Origin: Marisa cornuarietis | Taxonomy: Eukaryota; Mollusca; Gastropoda; Architaenioglossa; Ampullariidae | Assembly (NCBI GenBank): GCA_004794655.1 | Contig: SMMW01000534.1 | Coordinates: 3,963,001 to 4,027,000, forward strand | Direction: 5' to 3' | DNA: 64,000 bases | Shown: one piece after another, positions 25,401 through 39,502 of the stretch | How the letters are laid out: each line of letters begins with the position of its first letter | Numbering within the stretch: the stretch's first letter is position 1 | Translations under genes and position numbers: made by a program | Notes under the pieces: generated by a model | What the model was told of the DNA's origin: nothing | Seen by the model: only the letters and a program-made list of their open reading frames with translations | Database searches by the model: none

Positions 25401-28400
25401 TTGTGAAAAGATGTGTAAAAACCCTCTTGATCCAAAGAGTACACTGAGGAGACCTCATCATCCATTTTTGGAGGACGCTGCAAGCCAGTGGACATGCTAT
25501 CTAGCTCCTGAATGTTCTGGCGTGTCAACAATGACAGGCGTGAAAGTGATGCTGTTATGTCAGCTGTAGCATCTTCTCTGCTTGCTGCTCGTTGTGCTAG
25601 TGAACGCAGCCACTCTTCTGTATCCCGTGTGCCATCCTTGGCAGAGAATGACTTGAGTGGTGCAAATGTAGACAAAAGACAGTCCTGGGTTGTCTTGTCT
25701 GTAGGGGAACTTGTGTCTGTTCCACTTCTAAAAAAACAAACAGATGTAAAGGCATTCATTCATAAATTTCCTACTTCATGATGAGGAGATCAACTTGCTG
25801 GAAACATCTAAATATGTCAGTTAAAAACTAAAATGTTTCTTCAGAACAGCATGTTAATGGGTAGCTATTAGCTGGTTTGTGGTTTATAAGAATAAATCCC
25901 AATACCTACATTTTGTTCAAGCCAGCCCTTCTATATCAAGAACTAATCGAGATACCCTGAATTCACGTTTTCTACCCTACACTTCAATTATGTTCTCTGT
26001 CCCATGAACTATCCCTCCTTACATCTCATCCCTCCCCTCACCTTCAAGTACTTCTTTGCTAAAAAAGGCAGAGTAACTGTTCTTTGGTGCATATGTATAC
26101 CTGTCATCCAGTGACGGAGAGTCACGACCAGAATCTCGGCCTAAAGAGTGCTGAGACGTAGAGGAAGGTAACGTGGAAGAGCGAGCAGAGTCTAAAGACT
26201 GTCGGTTGCTGCTGCCACTCCAGTTGCCTACACAAATAAGCAAGCAAGCACTTACACAAAAATATAATGAAGCATTTAATATCCATTACGTAATTTTTTT
26301 TTACCCAGTTCTAGTGATTAGGTTGTTCACCACTCTCCCATCTGCAGCATTCACAATGCACTTCAGGCACACATATTTTCTGACCATAGTGCTAAATCCA
26401 CATAACTGATAATGCTGGCAGTGTTTCAGTCCACTGTCCTTCCTATCATGCGTAATGATTTATAGTTTTTTAATGTTCACAATATTAATTTTTTTTAAGT
26501 GCCCACCTGATGAAGAATTTCGCTCTTCACGACGTCGCTTGGATATCTCACGTAATTTTACAGCAGTGGTCCAGTCTTTGGGGAGTGAATCCCAAGGAAA
26601 TTCATATTTCCTTGCTTGAGCTCGAGGGAGAGTATTGCTGTTGAAATAATAGTATGTTCCAGGACCAACCTGTGACTCCTGGGAGCTAGAAATGGTCATG
26701 ATATCATCAGGCATGCTAGGAGAGCGCTTGCGTGTAAGATTTCCACCAATTCCTGTCATTCTCTCTTCATTGTCTTCAGCTCCTAAGAAATCAATGGCAT
26801 CAAGGTCAAGGGATTTGGGACGAGGTCGAATGGTTCCACTGACAAAAGACTTGATTTTGTTGCTGATAATGCTGGAGCGTTTTGTGTTCTTGCTAGAAGC
26901 TGATGATCCTGTGCTACCCAGGCTCAACAAACTGCTTGTATGACCAGCTGTTGTGCTGATAACAGAACCATCTTTGTTCTTGTTGTCAGTATCTTGCTCA
27001 AAGATCATAGACCCTCTGCTTTGCGATGTTCCAGCCTTGATGCAACGAGGCAGTGATCTTGTTCTACGGCATGGGAGAAACTTGAACAGCCTTGGCTCAC
27101 GGCTGGCACGTTCTTGCTCAGCTCGTTCCTCCATCTTGGCATCCAGTTCATCGATGTACTGCATCATCAGCTCGTCAGGCTCTTGGCCTGGCTGGGCATC
27201 AAGATCATCAAAACTGTAAGGTCGTGGTGTGGTTCGGATGGACTTTCTTCCTTTCTCAAACTGCTCAATCTCTTTTATGATATTTTCTGACACACCAGAC
27301 ACAGTTCTCCTCCGTTTTTTTCTGTCTAATGAGGCTGTGCTTTTCAGGGATTGTCGGAATGAAGACATCCTGTGAAAGCCAACACCTGAAGTATCCACAG
27401 CAACCAAGATTGACGGCTGTGATTTCGACAAACTTTCCTGTGCAAGGAGATCTTCAATGCGATTACTATCAAGGTGGATGCTATCAACTCCGTGAATGGT
27501 TTTTGGGCGAAGATTTAATCTTTTGTACTTTTTGTTGAATTTCACAGCTGTTGCATGCTGCCAACACACCAACCAAAAAAAAAGTTAACTTTATTTCATG
27601 GTTTGCATATGCATGTGCATTATATTTCTGCAAAATTTAGTGTAATTTTCATTTCCTTTACCTGGTACAGGCACATCTTCACTTTAACATCACTACACAT
27701 TAACGATGCATTACATTTTGAAAACAATATAAATACTATGTATTATATTAACTAAATTGCAATGCACTTCACTTTTTCATTTCACTTTGTGAATATCATT
27801 AACTTTACAATTATAGGTGATTTAAATGCACCTGTCCTTCACAATGGAAACTCCAAGTTCCATAAAATGACAGAAAACAGCAAGCACTTTTCAACAACAA
27901 AAATAAATACAGTGTCTCCTTTGATGAGTGCTTACCTGATGTCGAGGTAGATTCAGGTCAGGTGTCTTAATTGTTTGCTCTTGAAGTGTAATAGGCCAGA
28001 GTTTGAACTGAATAGAGGTATGCAATCCATCTTTTCTGTACATGTCCACCCCGCGAAGAGTACCGGCTGGTGTGACCTCACACATAGAATAGCGTGCCTT
28101 GATGCAGTGAGGCCGCCGATCTGTTGCAAAGATGTCGCAGTCAAAGCCATGGCGAGCAATATGGTGATCCTGCACGCAGCTGAACAGCTTGAGGTTGCCC
28201 ACGGCTGTAACAACAGCAAACAAAGTGAATTTGGTGATGGGACAGAAAGATAGGATGATGGGGTGCAAAGATATATAACAACAGAATTATGCAGATAACA
28301 GACTCTGTCCCATACTCTGTTAGGTATGTTGTCACTAGGATAAAGGATGTACACAAAGCCAAGCATAGGCATTCATTGCTAGCTGATGTTTCTCAATCAT

Positions 28401-31400
28401 TTAAGATGACAGAAAAATAACTGTGAAATATCACATACTACTTATTTTGTAAAATACAAAATGAAATCACAACCATTCATGGACAGTTAATGGCACAGGG
28501 AAATGTGGTCGGCCAAAAAAAAAGGGGGGGGGTAGGGAAGAACAGTAGAGACAGAACTAAAGAAACCAGAAACTACACTAGAAGAACTAAACTTGCTGCT
28601 GACAAAAAATGGAGGTCTCTAGCAAATGCCTTATGTATCACCTAGGTTTGAAGAGGACTAAGTAAGCTATTTGGTATATGTTTTGATTATTGTTATTTGT
28701 ACAATTAAATAGTTCTCTCAGTGAGACCTATAACCCAAAATTTGAAACCAGAAAAAGTCTTCCCTGCTTTTGTTACACATCACACTTAGCACAGGCTATG
28801 AACAGCCATTTTCTGGAAGTATTCTGTGCAAACAATACTTCATTGAGATTTTTCCCTACCTATGCCATATGCTGCGTGCAAATGAGATAAAATTAGTCTT
28901 TGAAATGTTCTCCGGTCTGCATGTTATTTTTGCATCCCCTGTTATTTGTCCTGCCACAGTCTGCATTTCATTGTCATGTATTAATAACAAAGTCCTTATA
29001 AAGACAGACTTCCAGTTTTGAAACAGACCAGCTCTTGATCTATAACAGAGCAGATTGGGGGTTGCTTGCCCAGTCTACAAACCAGCCATCAAATACCCTC
29101 TGCCCCCAAGCCTCCACATGCATGCCTATGTAAAGTTGCTAACCAGAATGTGAAGATACTGGTAATGACAAGACTGTCCCACTTGAAGGGCCTGTATCAG
29201 GAAAAACTTTACTGAGAGATCTCAAGTGGTTGTCTCCCTCACCTAGGTGAACATAGAGCTGTTCACAGTCGTTTCAAACAGGTATCGATGTCTCAGGGAC
29301 GTGCCTTCGGTAAAAGAAGTCTTGACATTCCAGGTGGAGTAGTTCAAAGGGGTAAACCCACCCAGCCACCCGAGTATAGGGATTCTTATCATTCTCCACT
29401 GAATGCGTCACAGCAACCAGCCCCACTCGCGTGTGCACTTGGTCGCTGCGGTCACTATCTCGCTTATCTTTCCTTCCCTATTCCTTCCAGGCAACGCAGT
29501 CAGTGACCTGGGGTGCACCAGGGCGAGGGTGACGCTCACCTGTGCGTGTGTTAACAGTTCTCAAATGGAATGTACACGCAAATAACGCGCGAGGATCTGC
29601 TGTTTTCGGTAAACCACCCCTCCTCCCCCTTTTATTCCAGTAACCACCTGCACGTTAGTATAAACTAGCAGACGATCTTTTTCGCTTTAAATAACCTCCA
29701 TCGTAATTTTTTTCCCAAACGGTTTACGGATGACTGGATCAGATCTAATACACCACCTCGACGATCGTCGTGTGTCTGTGTACGGGAGGATTTACACGAG
29801 GTAGATCTCAGGACAACCCAGCACCTCGCGGGGCGGCTAATGGTTCACCAGAACATGTTGAAAGCCGCGTGGGAGGGGGTTACGGGCAGAAAACTGACGG
29901 GGTGGTAAGAGGAGAGGAAATCGAAAGAAAAAAAAAAGGCTTATCGGTATTTTGTATGGATTCGCGACTGGGGCAGTCCCCCCCTTCCTTCCACCTGCTA
30001 CTTCCTCCCGTGTGACCTTTCACCGCAGAAAGCGAATGAGGCCAGCAGCTCGAGCCTAGTAGACCTCCTAGCACTTTACCGCGTACCTAGACGCCCACAC
30101 ACTCCGCCTAACTATAACAGGTACCTGATTTATCATGGGAGGTAAAGGACGATGAAGAAAAGCTTTACTCTACTTTCCACATGTCATAGCCTAGACCCCT
30201 TGTATCGTGCTGCGTGCTATCAGCCGACTAACACAAGACACTGTGGATCTTGATGAATACTGTGTTTAATCGTAACAAAAGCAATAAGCTAACTCGCCAT
30301 CTTGACGTCACTTAAATGTACATAAAGCCCCGGATGTCCCTCCGGGATAACTCTTATCATTACATCTCCCCTCCCTTGAGATTCTTCAACTGATGGGGAG
30401 AATGTTTATTCTCTAGTCAATGTTCAAAACATAATGATCAGTCTTTGTAACGCGCAGGCAGGGTGATTATTCTGCCGCTTCGAGTCATTCTAGGTGCAGA
30501 GCTGCTACCGGGATGGGAATCTCCTGGATCTGGAGTAGCACCATGTCTGGCTTCTGTAGCAGGACCACCTTTATTAGATGTCGATTCTGGACCTTGACTT
30601 GGATCACTAACATGAAGTGCTGTCTCTAGTTCACCTGTCACTGGGACTTGGGAAGAATACAGGGAAAAGTCATTTTGGACAGGACTGGGTTTGGAATTGG
30701 ACTGCTCCGGCTCGAAGTTTATTGACCTTCTGAGATGACGTCTGTTGCGTCGAAAACTGCCTCTTGGAGTTTGTACAATATATATCCTCGGAGCACACTT
30801 CTGGAATACACGCTGTGGTAATTCTGTCGGTATCAAAGGTTCCTTGTTCTGTGTAGGTTTCTTCTTCTGGCAATGTCTGCATTCTTCGACAATTCTTGTA
30901 ATCTTGTCATTGATACCTGGCCACCAAACTGTTGCTTTTGCTCTCTCTCTGCATTTAGTGATTCCTTGATGACCTTCATGTATCCTCTTCAGGATATCAT
31001 CATGAAGTGGTGCTGGCACAACAATGCGTGTTCCTCTGGTAAGGAGACCATTGTGCACACTAAGTTCCATGCGCACTGCATAATAGTCACGAAGATTATC
31101 TTCTACATCTGTAATGTATTTTGGCCAGCCTTCATTAGTGTAGCGAATTGCTGCTTGAATCAGTCTGTCTTTTCTTGTCTCTTCTGCAATCTCTTTCAGA
31201 CGCTTATCTGAAGCTGCACATGACCATGAAATGTCTACACTGCTCAAATATGCCTCAACATCTTCTGAAAGTGTTATAACATCAGATTCGGCAGTGGTTA
31301 ACTGAGGACTTCGGGATAGAGCATCTGCAATGACAAGCTTCTTCCCTGGCACATACTCTGCGCTGATGCTGAATCTCATGAGGCGCATCAACATGCGTTG

Positions 31401-34400
31401 GCATCTGATAGGAGTATCTTGCAAGTCACGATTGTTGATTAGTGGCACAATAGGTTTGTGATCAGTCTGTAGTCGAACATTGTCAAGACCAATCAAGTAT
31501 CTGCTGAACTTTTCACAAGCCCAGACTGCTGCCAGTGTTACTTTCTCTATCTGTGCATATCTGCATTCACTAGCAGTCAATGTTCTTGAACAATATGCCA
31601 CTGCTTTGAGACCTTCAGGATGCTGCTGTAGCAATACGCCACCAATGCCATAACTACTAGCATCTGCGCTGACAATTGTAGTCTTTGCTGGATCGTAGAA
31701 TGCGAGCGTTGGTGCTGAAGTAAGCAGTTTCTTCACGTCAGCCATGGCTTTGACTTGCATTGAGCCCCAACTCCACTCTTGATCCTTCCCCAGCAGCTGC
31801 GTCAGTGGCTGAAGTACTGTAGACAGACTTGGCAAATACCGCCCTAAGAAGTTGCACATGCCCAGCATCCTCCTCAACTCGGGTACATTAGTTGGATCTG
31901 GCATGGCAATTATTGCTTCAACCTTTCCTGGGTCTGGTGAAATTCCATTCTTGCTGATTCTATGACCCAAAAATTCAATCTCATGCTTCCTGAGCTCACA
32001 TTTCTCATAGTTGAGTTTCAGGTTAGCACTGGCAAGTGTTTTCATGACTCTCTCAAGATGTTTCTCGCGAGCTTGTTCATTCTCACTATAAACAAGGATA
32101 TCATCAAAATAGCAGATTATATTGGGTACATCCTTTAGGATAGTCTCCATGGTTCTCTGGAATATCTCTGGAGCTGATGAAATGCCAAATGGTAATCTCT
32201 TGAAGAAATACCTCCCACATGGAGTGATAAATGTAAGTTTTGCAGAATCTGGATCAAGGGGAATCTGATAGAACCCTGATGTTGCATCCAGCTTGCTGTA
32301 AACTGCTGATCCAGAGAGCTTATGTAAGATATCTTCCAGTGTTGGCAAGGTGTACCGCTCTCGCTTCACTGCGGTATTGAGTTTCTTGTAGTCAACGCAA
32401 ATACGTATGCTACCTGATTTCTTCATTACTGGCACAATGGGAGAGCACCAATCTGTTGGCTCTGTTACTTCCTCTATAATCCCTGTTTCCTGCATTTCTT
32501 TTAATTCTTCCTTCACCTTGTCCAGCAATGGTATTGGTATTCTCCTTGCTGCATGAACACTGTATGGCTCAATGTTTTCTTTCAAGATGATTTTGACTGG
32601 TGGACACTGCACAGGTGTCTTGTCAAGTTGACCAAATAAAGCATTCACAGTCTCTATCTTCTTCACTAAACCTAGTCTGGATGCTGCTTCTCTACTAAGC
32701 AGATTTTCAGTGGTTGCTTGCACAACAAACACTCTCAGTACATGAAGCTGGTCATGAACTCTTGTTGTAGTAGTGAACTGTCCATCACACTTCAGGACTC
32801 CTCCTACACTCCTTAGGACTACATTGGTCTTTAATAGCTTGGGACGCGGTGACAACTTTTTGAACTGTGTTGATGAGATGACAGAAACATCTGCCCCTGT
32901 GTCAATTTTGAACTTGACATCACAACCGCCAAACTGTAGTACAGTTGTCCATGGTGGTTCTCTACTGTCACTGCACAAAGTCCCTACAAAATGTTCCTGC
33001 ACTTCTGTTTTTCTTCAAGTGCCTGCACTAACTTTGTTCTGCACACTGTAGCAAAGTGTCCAAGCCTACCACACTTGTTACACTTCTTTCCCTGAGCTGG
33101 GCAAACACATGAGCTACCGTGCCACCTGCCACAACGAGTACACTCAGTACAGCTTTTAACTGCTGACGATGCATGGTCGCTCCTTTCTGTTCTACCGCGA
33201 CGTCGACCACTGAAGCTGCGTGAATTGCCAGTTGCACCTTTGCACTGACTACTAGTACTAGCGACACTTTTCTTGGATTGTACTACGTCCACATTTGTGC
33301 GACGTTGGTCGGAAAGCTGTGCTTTCACTTGTTCGTATTGGCGGGCAAGCAAGATGGCGTCTTGCAGTGTTAAATCTGCCTTTAATTGTAATCTTTCGGA
33401 CAAGTCTCTGTCGAGGATCCCTAGCACGAGGCGATCTCTGATGGCTTCATCTTTGTATCCCACTTCTGACACCATGTATCGTGCTGCGTGCTATCAGCCG
33501 ACTAACACAAGACACTGTGGATCTTGATGAATACTGTGTTTAATCGTAACAAAAGCAATAAGCTAACTCGCCATCTTGACGTCACTTATATGTACATAAA
33601 GCCCCGGATGTCCCTCCGGGATAACTCTTATCATTACACCCCTCACTATGGCGATTAGGCTATTGGTCCTAGTGGAAAGTTCATCGTCTCTTCTTTAGTT
33701 TCAACTGCGTGTTGACTGCAGAATGAATGGGATGGTGACTCCGTTCTTATATATGCCTTGGGACGTTGCCCATTGACTTTGTCTAATTAAATGAATGATT
33801 AAAAAAATCAGAGCGAACCAAAGTCGAATTTAACAAAATTGTTACATCCAACAAACGATGTAAATGGAAGCTTTTTCTAGCGTGACGTGCACGCGCTCAC
33901 ATCGACACACGCACGCGCGCACACATTTCCCTAGCTTCATACCCGTCTCCTACTTAGGTACGTGCGCGCGCGGGAGTGTTGAAATATAACAGCCTTTCTG
34001 AGACTTTCTGACCAAAGCATTTCAAAACACTGGCAGAGGGTTCAACGTCTGTATCTCAATCATTTCATTCGTAAAAAGTCCCTAATGTAGGAAGTAAATG
34101 TTCCACCATTTCTGAAAGGGAACTCGCATACAGAGCGAAAAAAGGCAACACACACACACACACACACACAGAGCAGAAGGGTTCTATACATTATTCATAC
34201 AGAGCAAAAAGGCGCTATAGTATATACATAATGAGCGAAAAGCAAAAAGAGACGCAAACACTTTCTACAGTCCACTCCACTGGTTCACCCCATGCAACCG
34301 TGCAACATATGAGAGGAACCTGAGGGTTCGGTGCATTTTGGTCATGGAGAAGTGAAGCATACAATATCCCTGATGCTCAGACGTTGTTATTAAAGAAAAT

Positions 34401-37400
34401 AACTTGACCACCACCACCACCACCACCACCACCCCAACACACACTATCTCTTCCCTTCACCTCCCCGTCGTCTGGGGAAACGGGTTCTGGGACCGCACGC
34501 GGTATTTGCTGTAGTGAAGTTATGAAGCGACAGCAAGTGTACGGTGGGGAAGGGGGGGTGGGGGGAGGCAAACGTTCGTTATAAAGCGATATCCATACCA
34601 CGTAAATGTTTTGCCCCTATCATCGCAGTTAGGAAGTGGTTGGAAAGATGTCCTGAGACCAAGCAACACAAGGCAACATTTGCGGGGTCTAAACACAGGT
34701 TCGTAACTATGGAGACAAAGACTCTTACCACGGATTTCCCTATCGGCAACGACTGCCCTCGTTTCATAACTATGGCTCCTGGCTGCTACACAAGCCTACG
34801 CAGCACTGGCTGCAGTGAGCAGATACGGATGGCTGCCTTTATGGACTCCCAATATTCGCAGTAACAGAAGATGTGAGAAGTCCACTGCTGTCTTCTTGCT
34901 GCTTTACCAGCTGCAGCCTCTGCACAGTTCATTGCAGTGCTTCGCAATAAAAGTTATTGTATCTCGGTGCAAAGTAATAAATGAAACAATCACACTATCT
35001 GCCTAACTCTTTTCCGACACAATCGTCGCTAAAAATAAATAAATAAATAAAATAAGAAAATGGGGCAGACATTTTTTCGCTCGCCATACCTCAATTATTT
35101 CGTTTTTTGCTGGTGTTTTTTATATGTGTGTGTTGTGTGTGTGTGTGTGTGTTGTGGGAAAGGGTTGCTTTTAGAGCGCCAGTCCATCATTTTCGACCGA
35201 TGAAAATAGTAGGGGGAGGGGGGAATATATAAGGGAAGGAAAACAAATTGCCCAGCACTCAAGAGGTCACGCCACGTGACCAGGCAAAGGTTCAAAGCAG
35301 ATTATCACAGGAAGTCACTCGGGTGCACGGGAAAATGTCGCACACAGTTTCATAATGCCATTAGGTGAAAGGTCATATCTTGCTCAGCGTTACTGCTGTT
35401 GTCCAGGCCAAATGTTCGAGACCATAATAGACACTGTACCTAGCATCACCTGCATGATGAACCTAAACTATAACACCGCGACCTGATCTGCGCCATATCA
35501 TCACTCGTCTACACCGGGGTCACAAAGCGGTTATTTAAATGTAACGGGAAAATAAGTAAGAACACTGCAGCAGGGGTTTTTTTTTCCTTTTTTGACCCAG
35601 TGGCCAGGAAGAGTTGCACCTCTATCAGCTTATCAGTTCTACGTGACTGCGAGGTAATGTGGATGTGTACGGAGATTGCGAACCCATAACGACAGATACC
35701 GCGGTGACTTCCGGTCTCCCTCCTCTTTCGCGCGCGCTCTCGCAAACACCCGCATACGCAGGCATCCAATGACACAACTTAATATACACTTAAGACCTCT
35801 ATAAAAAAAAAAAAAATAAAGGCAAATTTTACACATCTTGCATTAAAGCCTCGACACTGCGAAATGCCGATGGAACAAATGCGTTTTCCGACTGTAGGAA
35901 AGTAGTAAGAAGCAATCGATATCCACAGCGTGTCGCTAAACAAGCGGTGCGCGCCTGTCTGCGTGTGTGCGTGTGATTGCGTGCGTACGTATAAAGAGTG
36001 CGTGGGTGAGATATTCTTGGGGTTTTCTTTTCACCATCTTGAGCCCGTGCGTCGCTTACCAAGCTATTGGATGAGATATATGATAACTTCCGTAATAATA
36101 ACAAAAGATTTACACAGCGAAAAGGACCTCAAAGCGCTTTAACATAAGCTGACAATATTTTCTAGTCATCTTCAAACTCTACACTTTGCAACAGAAATTT
36201 TCCAGCTGTGGCTGCTGCAGGTTAACACCATCGTTAAGAAGGGTTAATCTCTATTGATATACCTAGTTTTATGAATGAATTTTTTTCACTAGCGTTAGTA
36301 TTTTATGCAATATGTCGCAGAATGTTGCTCAAGAACTGAAAACTTGCCACCACCACCACCCCCCAACCTTCCTCATTGGATGGGAGAATGCGAATCTCAG
36401 CAGTTCTCTCTTTCCTACTTTCCCCCGTTCTCACAGGACTGACTCGGATCAATGAACTGAAATGTTCACGAGCGGCTGGTCGAGTGTGGATGTTAATACA
36501 CGTCCACACTAGTTCACCGACCCTATCCTGGTCGAAACAAACCCCTGTAAAGTTCTCTTACAGCAGTCTTAGTTGTCTGATCTCGCGAAAAAGTCATCTT
36601 TGCTGTACGATCTCTTAATAATCTGTTACTTTCTTTTTATATAAAAAAATCCTGTTGAATGATCTCTCGTTTCTATACCCGCTGGTTAGAGTAATCCTTG
36701 GTGTACGATTGCTTTGCTCGTTAAAGCAAACTTTACTTAATAATCCGTGTATGATCTCCCGGTAAAACGGCTTTATTTGCACACGGTACTTGCTGAATAC
36801 AATATGAAGTGGGAGAGGGCATGTTTACTCGTGGCTGGCAGAAATTAGTTTTACTGGCAAAGATCACTTCCAGGTCAACTTCAACACAACACGTAGCAAC
36901 CGCCGTCTCCCGGCACGCACACTCACTGTGATCTTCCGTATCGCCAGCGAGCGAGCAGACCAAAGCTGTTGGGGGAGGGGGTTGTTTGTTTGTTTGTTTT
37001 AAACCCTTCTGAGAAGGGGCGGTAGTTATGAAGCGAGGATACGTCTTTGTCCTGAAGCAACATGGGGACCTCAAGGACTAAGGTCTTGTTTCCCAACTAT
37101 ACAGCGGTGTCCAGACCCCTAGATGTTACTTTACCCATGGAACCGTAGTTATAAAGCGGTGTCCAGACCCCTAGATGTTGCTTTACCCATGGAACCGTAG
37201 TTATAAAGCGGTCGCAGAGGAACCCTGGGATAAAGTAACATGAAGTAGTATCCGCGGGGTCTGGGTATCGAAAACCAGACGCTTTTCCTTTAGTTCCTCA
37301 TTTGCCCTGGGAAATGTTTTACTCTCCCTTCGCAACTACAGCCTCTGATGGGAACTATCAAGACAAGAGGAAGTCATGTGACGCGAAGACGAAGAAGGAA

Positions 37401-39455
37401 AAAAGGTCAGAATACGTTGTTCGCGAGGTCACTGCGCACGGCAACGGCGCTAAACTCGTAATGGACTTCCGCCTGGGCCGCGTGGGGACGGAGGTGGGAG
37501 GACAACTGTGGTGGCGACAGCTGTCACAATGCACCACTTCAACAATCGTGCCGAGACCTCGCCTACCTGGCGCTGCTGACACTGCCACACACATTGAATT
37601 TCAATGAGTTCACAGTCGCTCTCTCTGCATTCAACAGCAATGCCCGTTCGTCTCATCTCAGCTGCTCTAAAACTTGTGGGCTACCATTTTTATCGACAAA
37701 CTTATATCGTGCTGAGCAAAAGCTGGGCGACAAAAAAAAGAAAAAAGAAGTCGAAGCCCCAACAAAGAACTGCACTCTGTTGATTCAAAGTTCCTTCCAC
37801 GGGTAGCCTGCGTAATGAGAGTTTTAAAAAATATTGAAAACAGGTTTTCAGATATGCAAACTTCCCTTCACACACAACCTATTAACTTCCCGCTCCCGTA
37901 AACTCTTCTCGTGCTGTTCTCAATATAAATCCTGGTGTGTTTTGGTAGAGGCGGCCCCCAAACGGAAGTAAATAAGAAAACAACATTGGTTTTTCACTCA
38001 TAAAAAAAATCACAGCTGAATAATATTATTATTCTTTGATAATTGTCACAAGTACTTTTGAGCTATTTCCCTTAGTGTGATAAGCTATATTCTCTGGGTG
38101 TTTGATAAATGGCTCGATTTCAAACCACTTTTATTCATTTATCAGGTTCACTTTTTCCTTCCAGGTCATCAATAACATTTAGCATGATTTGTCGATTTTA
38201 AAAGGTGACATGTTCCCCAAGTAATCTGTCCATTCATCAGGTTTAGTCACTGGATACTCAGACATATTTTCAGGTCAAAAGCATTGCCTGTGTAAATCTG
38301 AGGCATAAAATTGTGTAACAAACAGAAATTAATTACAAAATGTGCTACTATCATTAACTGCAGCTTTTACAAATTCAATAAAACTTTATTTATCCCAGTG
38401 GGGGGCAGATCACACAAATATTGTCTAGCTTGCCGAAGGCTAGCAACGAAGACAAGTAAAGAAAGTGTTTGGATTTCCTCAGGCATTTGTACTCAATGGT
38501 CGTTGTACTTAAGTCGTTGATAGTCGCGAACAAGGATGGTCTGTGTGAATTCTTGTTCGCTGATTTTGTGCAGTTTTCTGTTTGGGCGAGTGATTTTGAT
38601 ATTTTTGTCCTTGTGTGTTTAATAGGAAGTCGCTGAAGCGGAAGTTGACTCACACACCTGTCGTAAACGATTAGTCTAACCGTAAGAAAAAAAATTCCAT
38701 TTAAATTTGTGGAATCTAATATCTTTTATGTGGAAGTCTATTTTCTATGCAACCATTGAGATAAGACGTTACGAGAGAAGAGGAGGAGGTGAAGGATAAT
38801 TTCTCCTCTAAAGCTCGGCTCTAGCTTTGGAAGAGAAGATTATGCACTGAGATTTTCATTGTAATGTATCTAACTGTCATACAGGTTATAGGCTGGACAC
38901 GGCTGATAGTCGAGTTTGTGGAATCGTACATGTAGGAGGCGGTGGACGGTTGACGGTTGTGCACCCGCTTGCATTTTTTGCTCGATTCCTGGAGACCTCA
39001 TGATATCAGACATCCACACTGACGTCATTTCCTGCCGTGAAACTACCGCATCTTCTGCAAGTTCAGGTGGACAAAAAAAGGATTAAAACAGGACCCACCC
39101 GCTATTTGCGCGCAATGAACAAACAGTCCTCTCTGGGGACATTGTCAGCAAGCGGTTGCCTACGTCCTTACACCGTTTAAACTAATGTCAGCTCTAACAT
39201 ATGCAAACTATTTTAAATACAAGTAAACACAAGAATTACACGTGTAAACACACGAACTTAAAAATTTGAGAGAGAAAAAGAGGGTCTAGGGTACGGCTTT
39301 GAATGGTAGGTCGACCTAGCACTTATGCTTAAAATAAATTCACGAAGAACTCTTTCAGATAGAAACGGATGGTTTCCGAATGACAGAGCAACGCAGGGCA
39401 TAAATAATAGTGAGTGTGGCGACATCATCGAGATGAAGATCAAAGTTCTCTCTCT

Positions 39456-39502
<47 letters not shown>

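Larger units (their letters stand above)
30201..33638 (-). mobile_element. Ty3/gypsy LTR retrotransposon, young but internally deleted
   Basis: Two 164-bp LTRs (30201-30364 and 33475-33638) differ at one base and begin TG and end CA on both strands. The insertion is flanked by a 5-bp target duplication CCCCT at 30196-30200 and 33639-33643. The element is read on the minus strand. The primer-binding site abuts the 5' LTR and a polypurine tract abuts the 3' LTR. Domain order is gag zinc knuckle, protease, reverse transcriptase, RNase H, integrase, which is the Ty3/gypsy order. Total length is 3438 bp. The 5' part of gag and the integrase core are missing, so it cannot transpose alone. It sits in intron 1 of the NHS-family gene, in the same orientation. 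Confidence 0.95.

Noticed and set aside
26042..26227. Longer NHS exon ending at the GTGAGG donor at 26042
   Set aside because: It would put the 3.3-kb exon out of frame. The upstream GTATAC donor at 26101 keeps the frame. It could still be an alternative isoform.
29250..29420. Possible additional NHS exon on the minus strand with donor TAG|GTGAGG
   Set aside because: The frame needed to join 28204 contains a TGA and no acceptor follows it; phases already fit without this exon.
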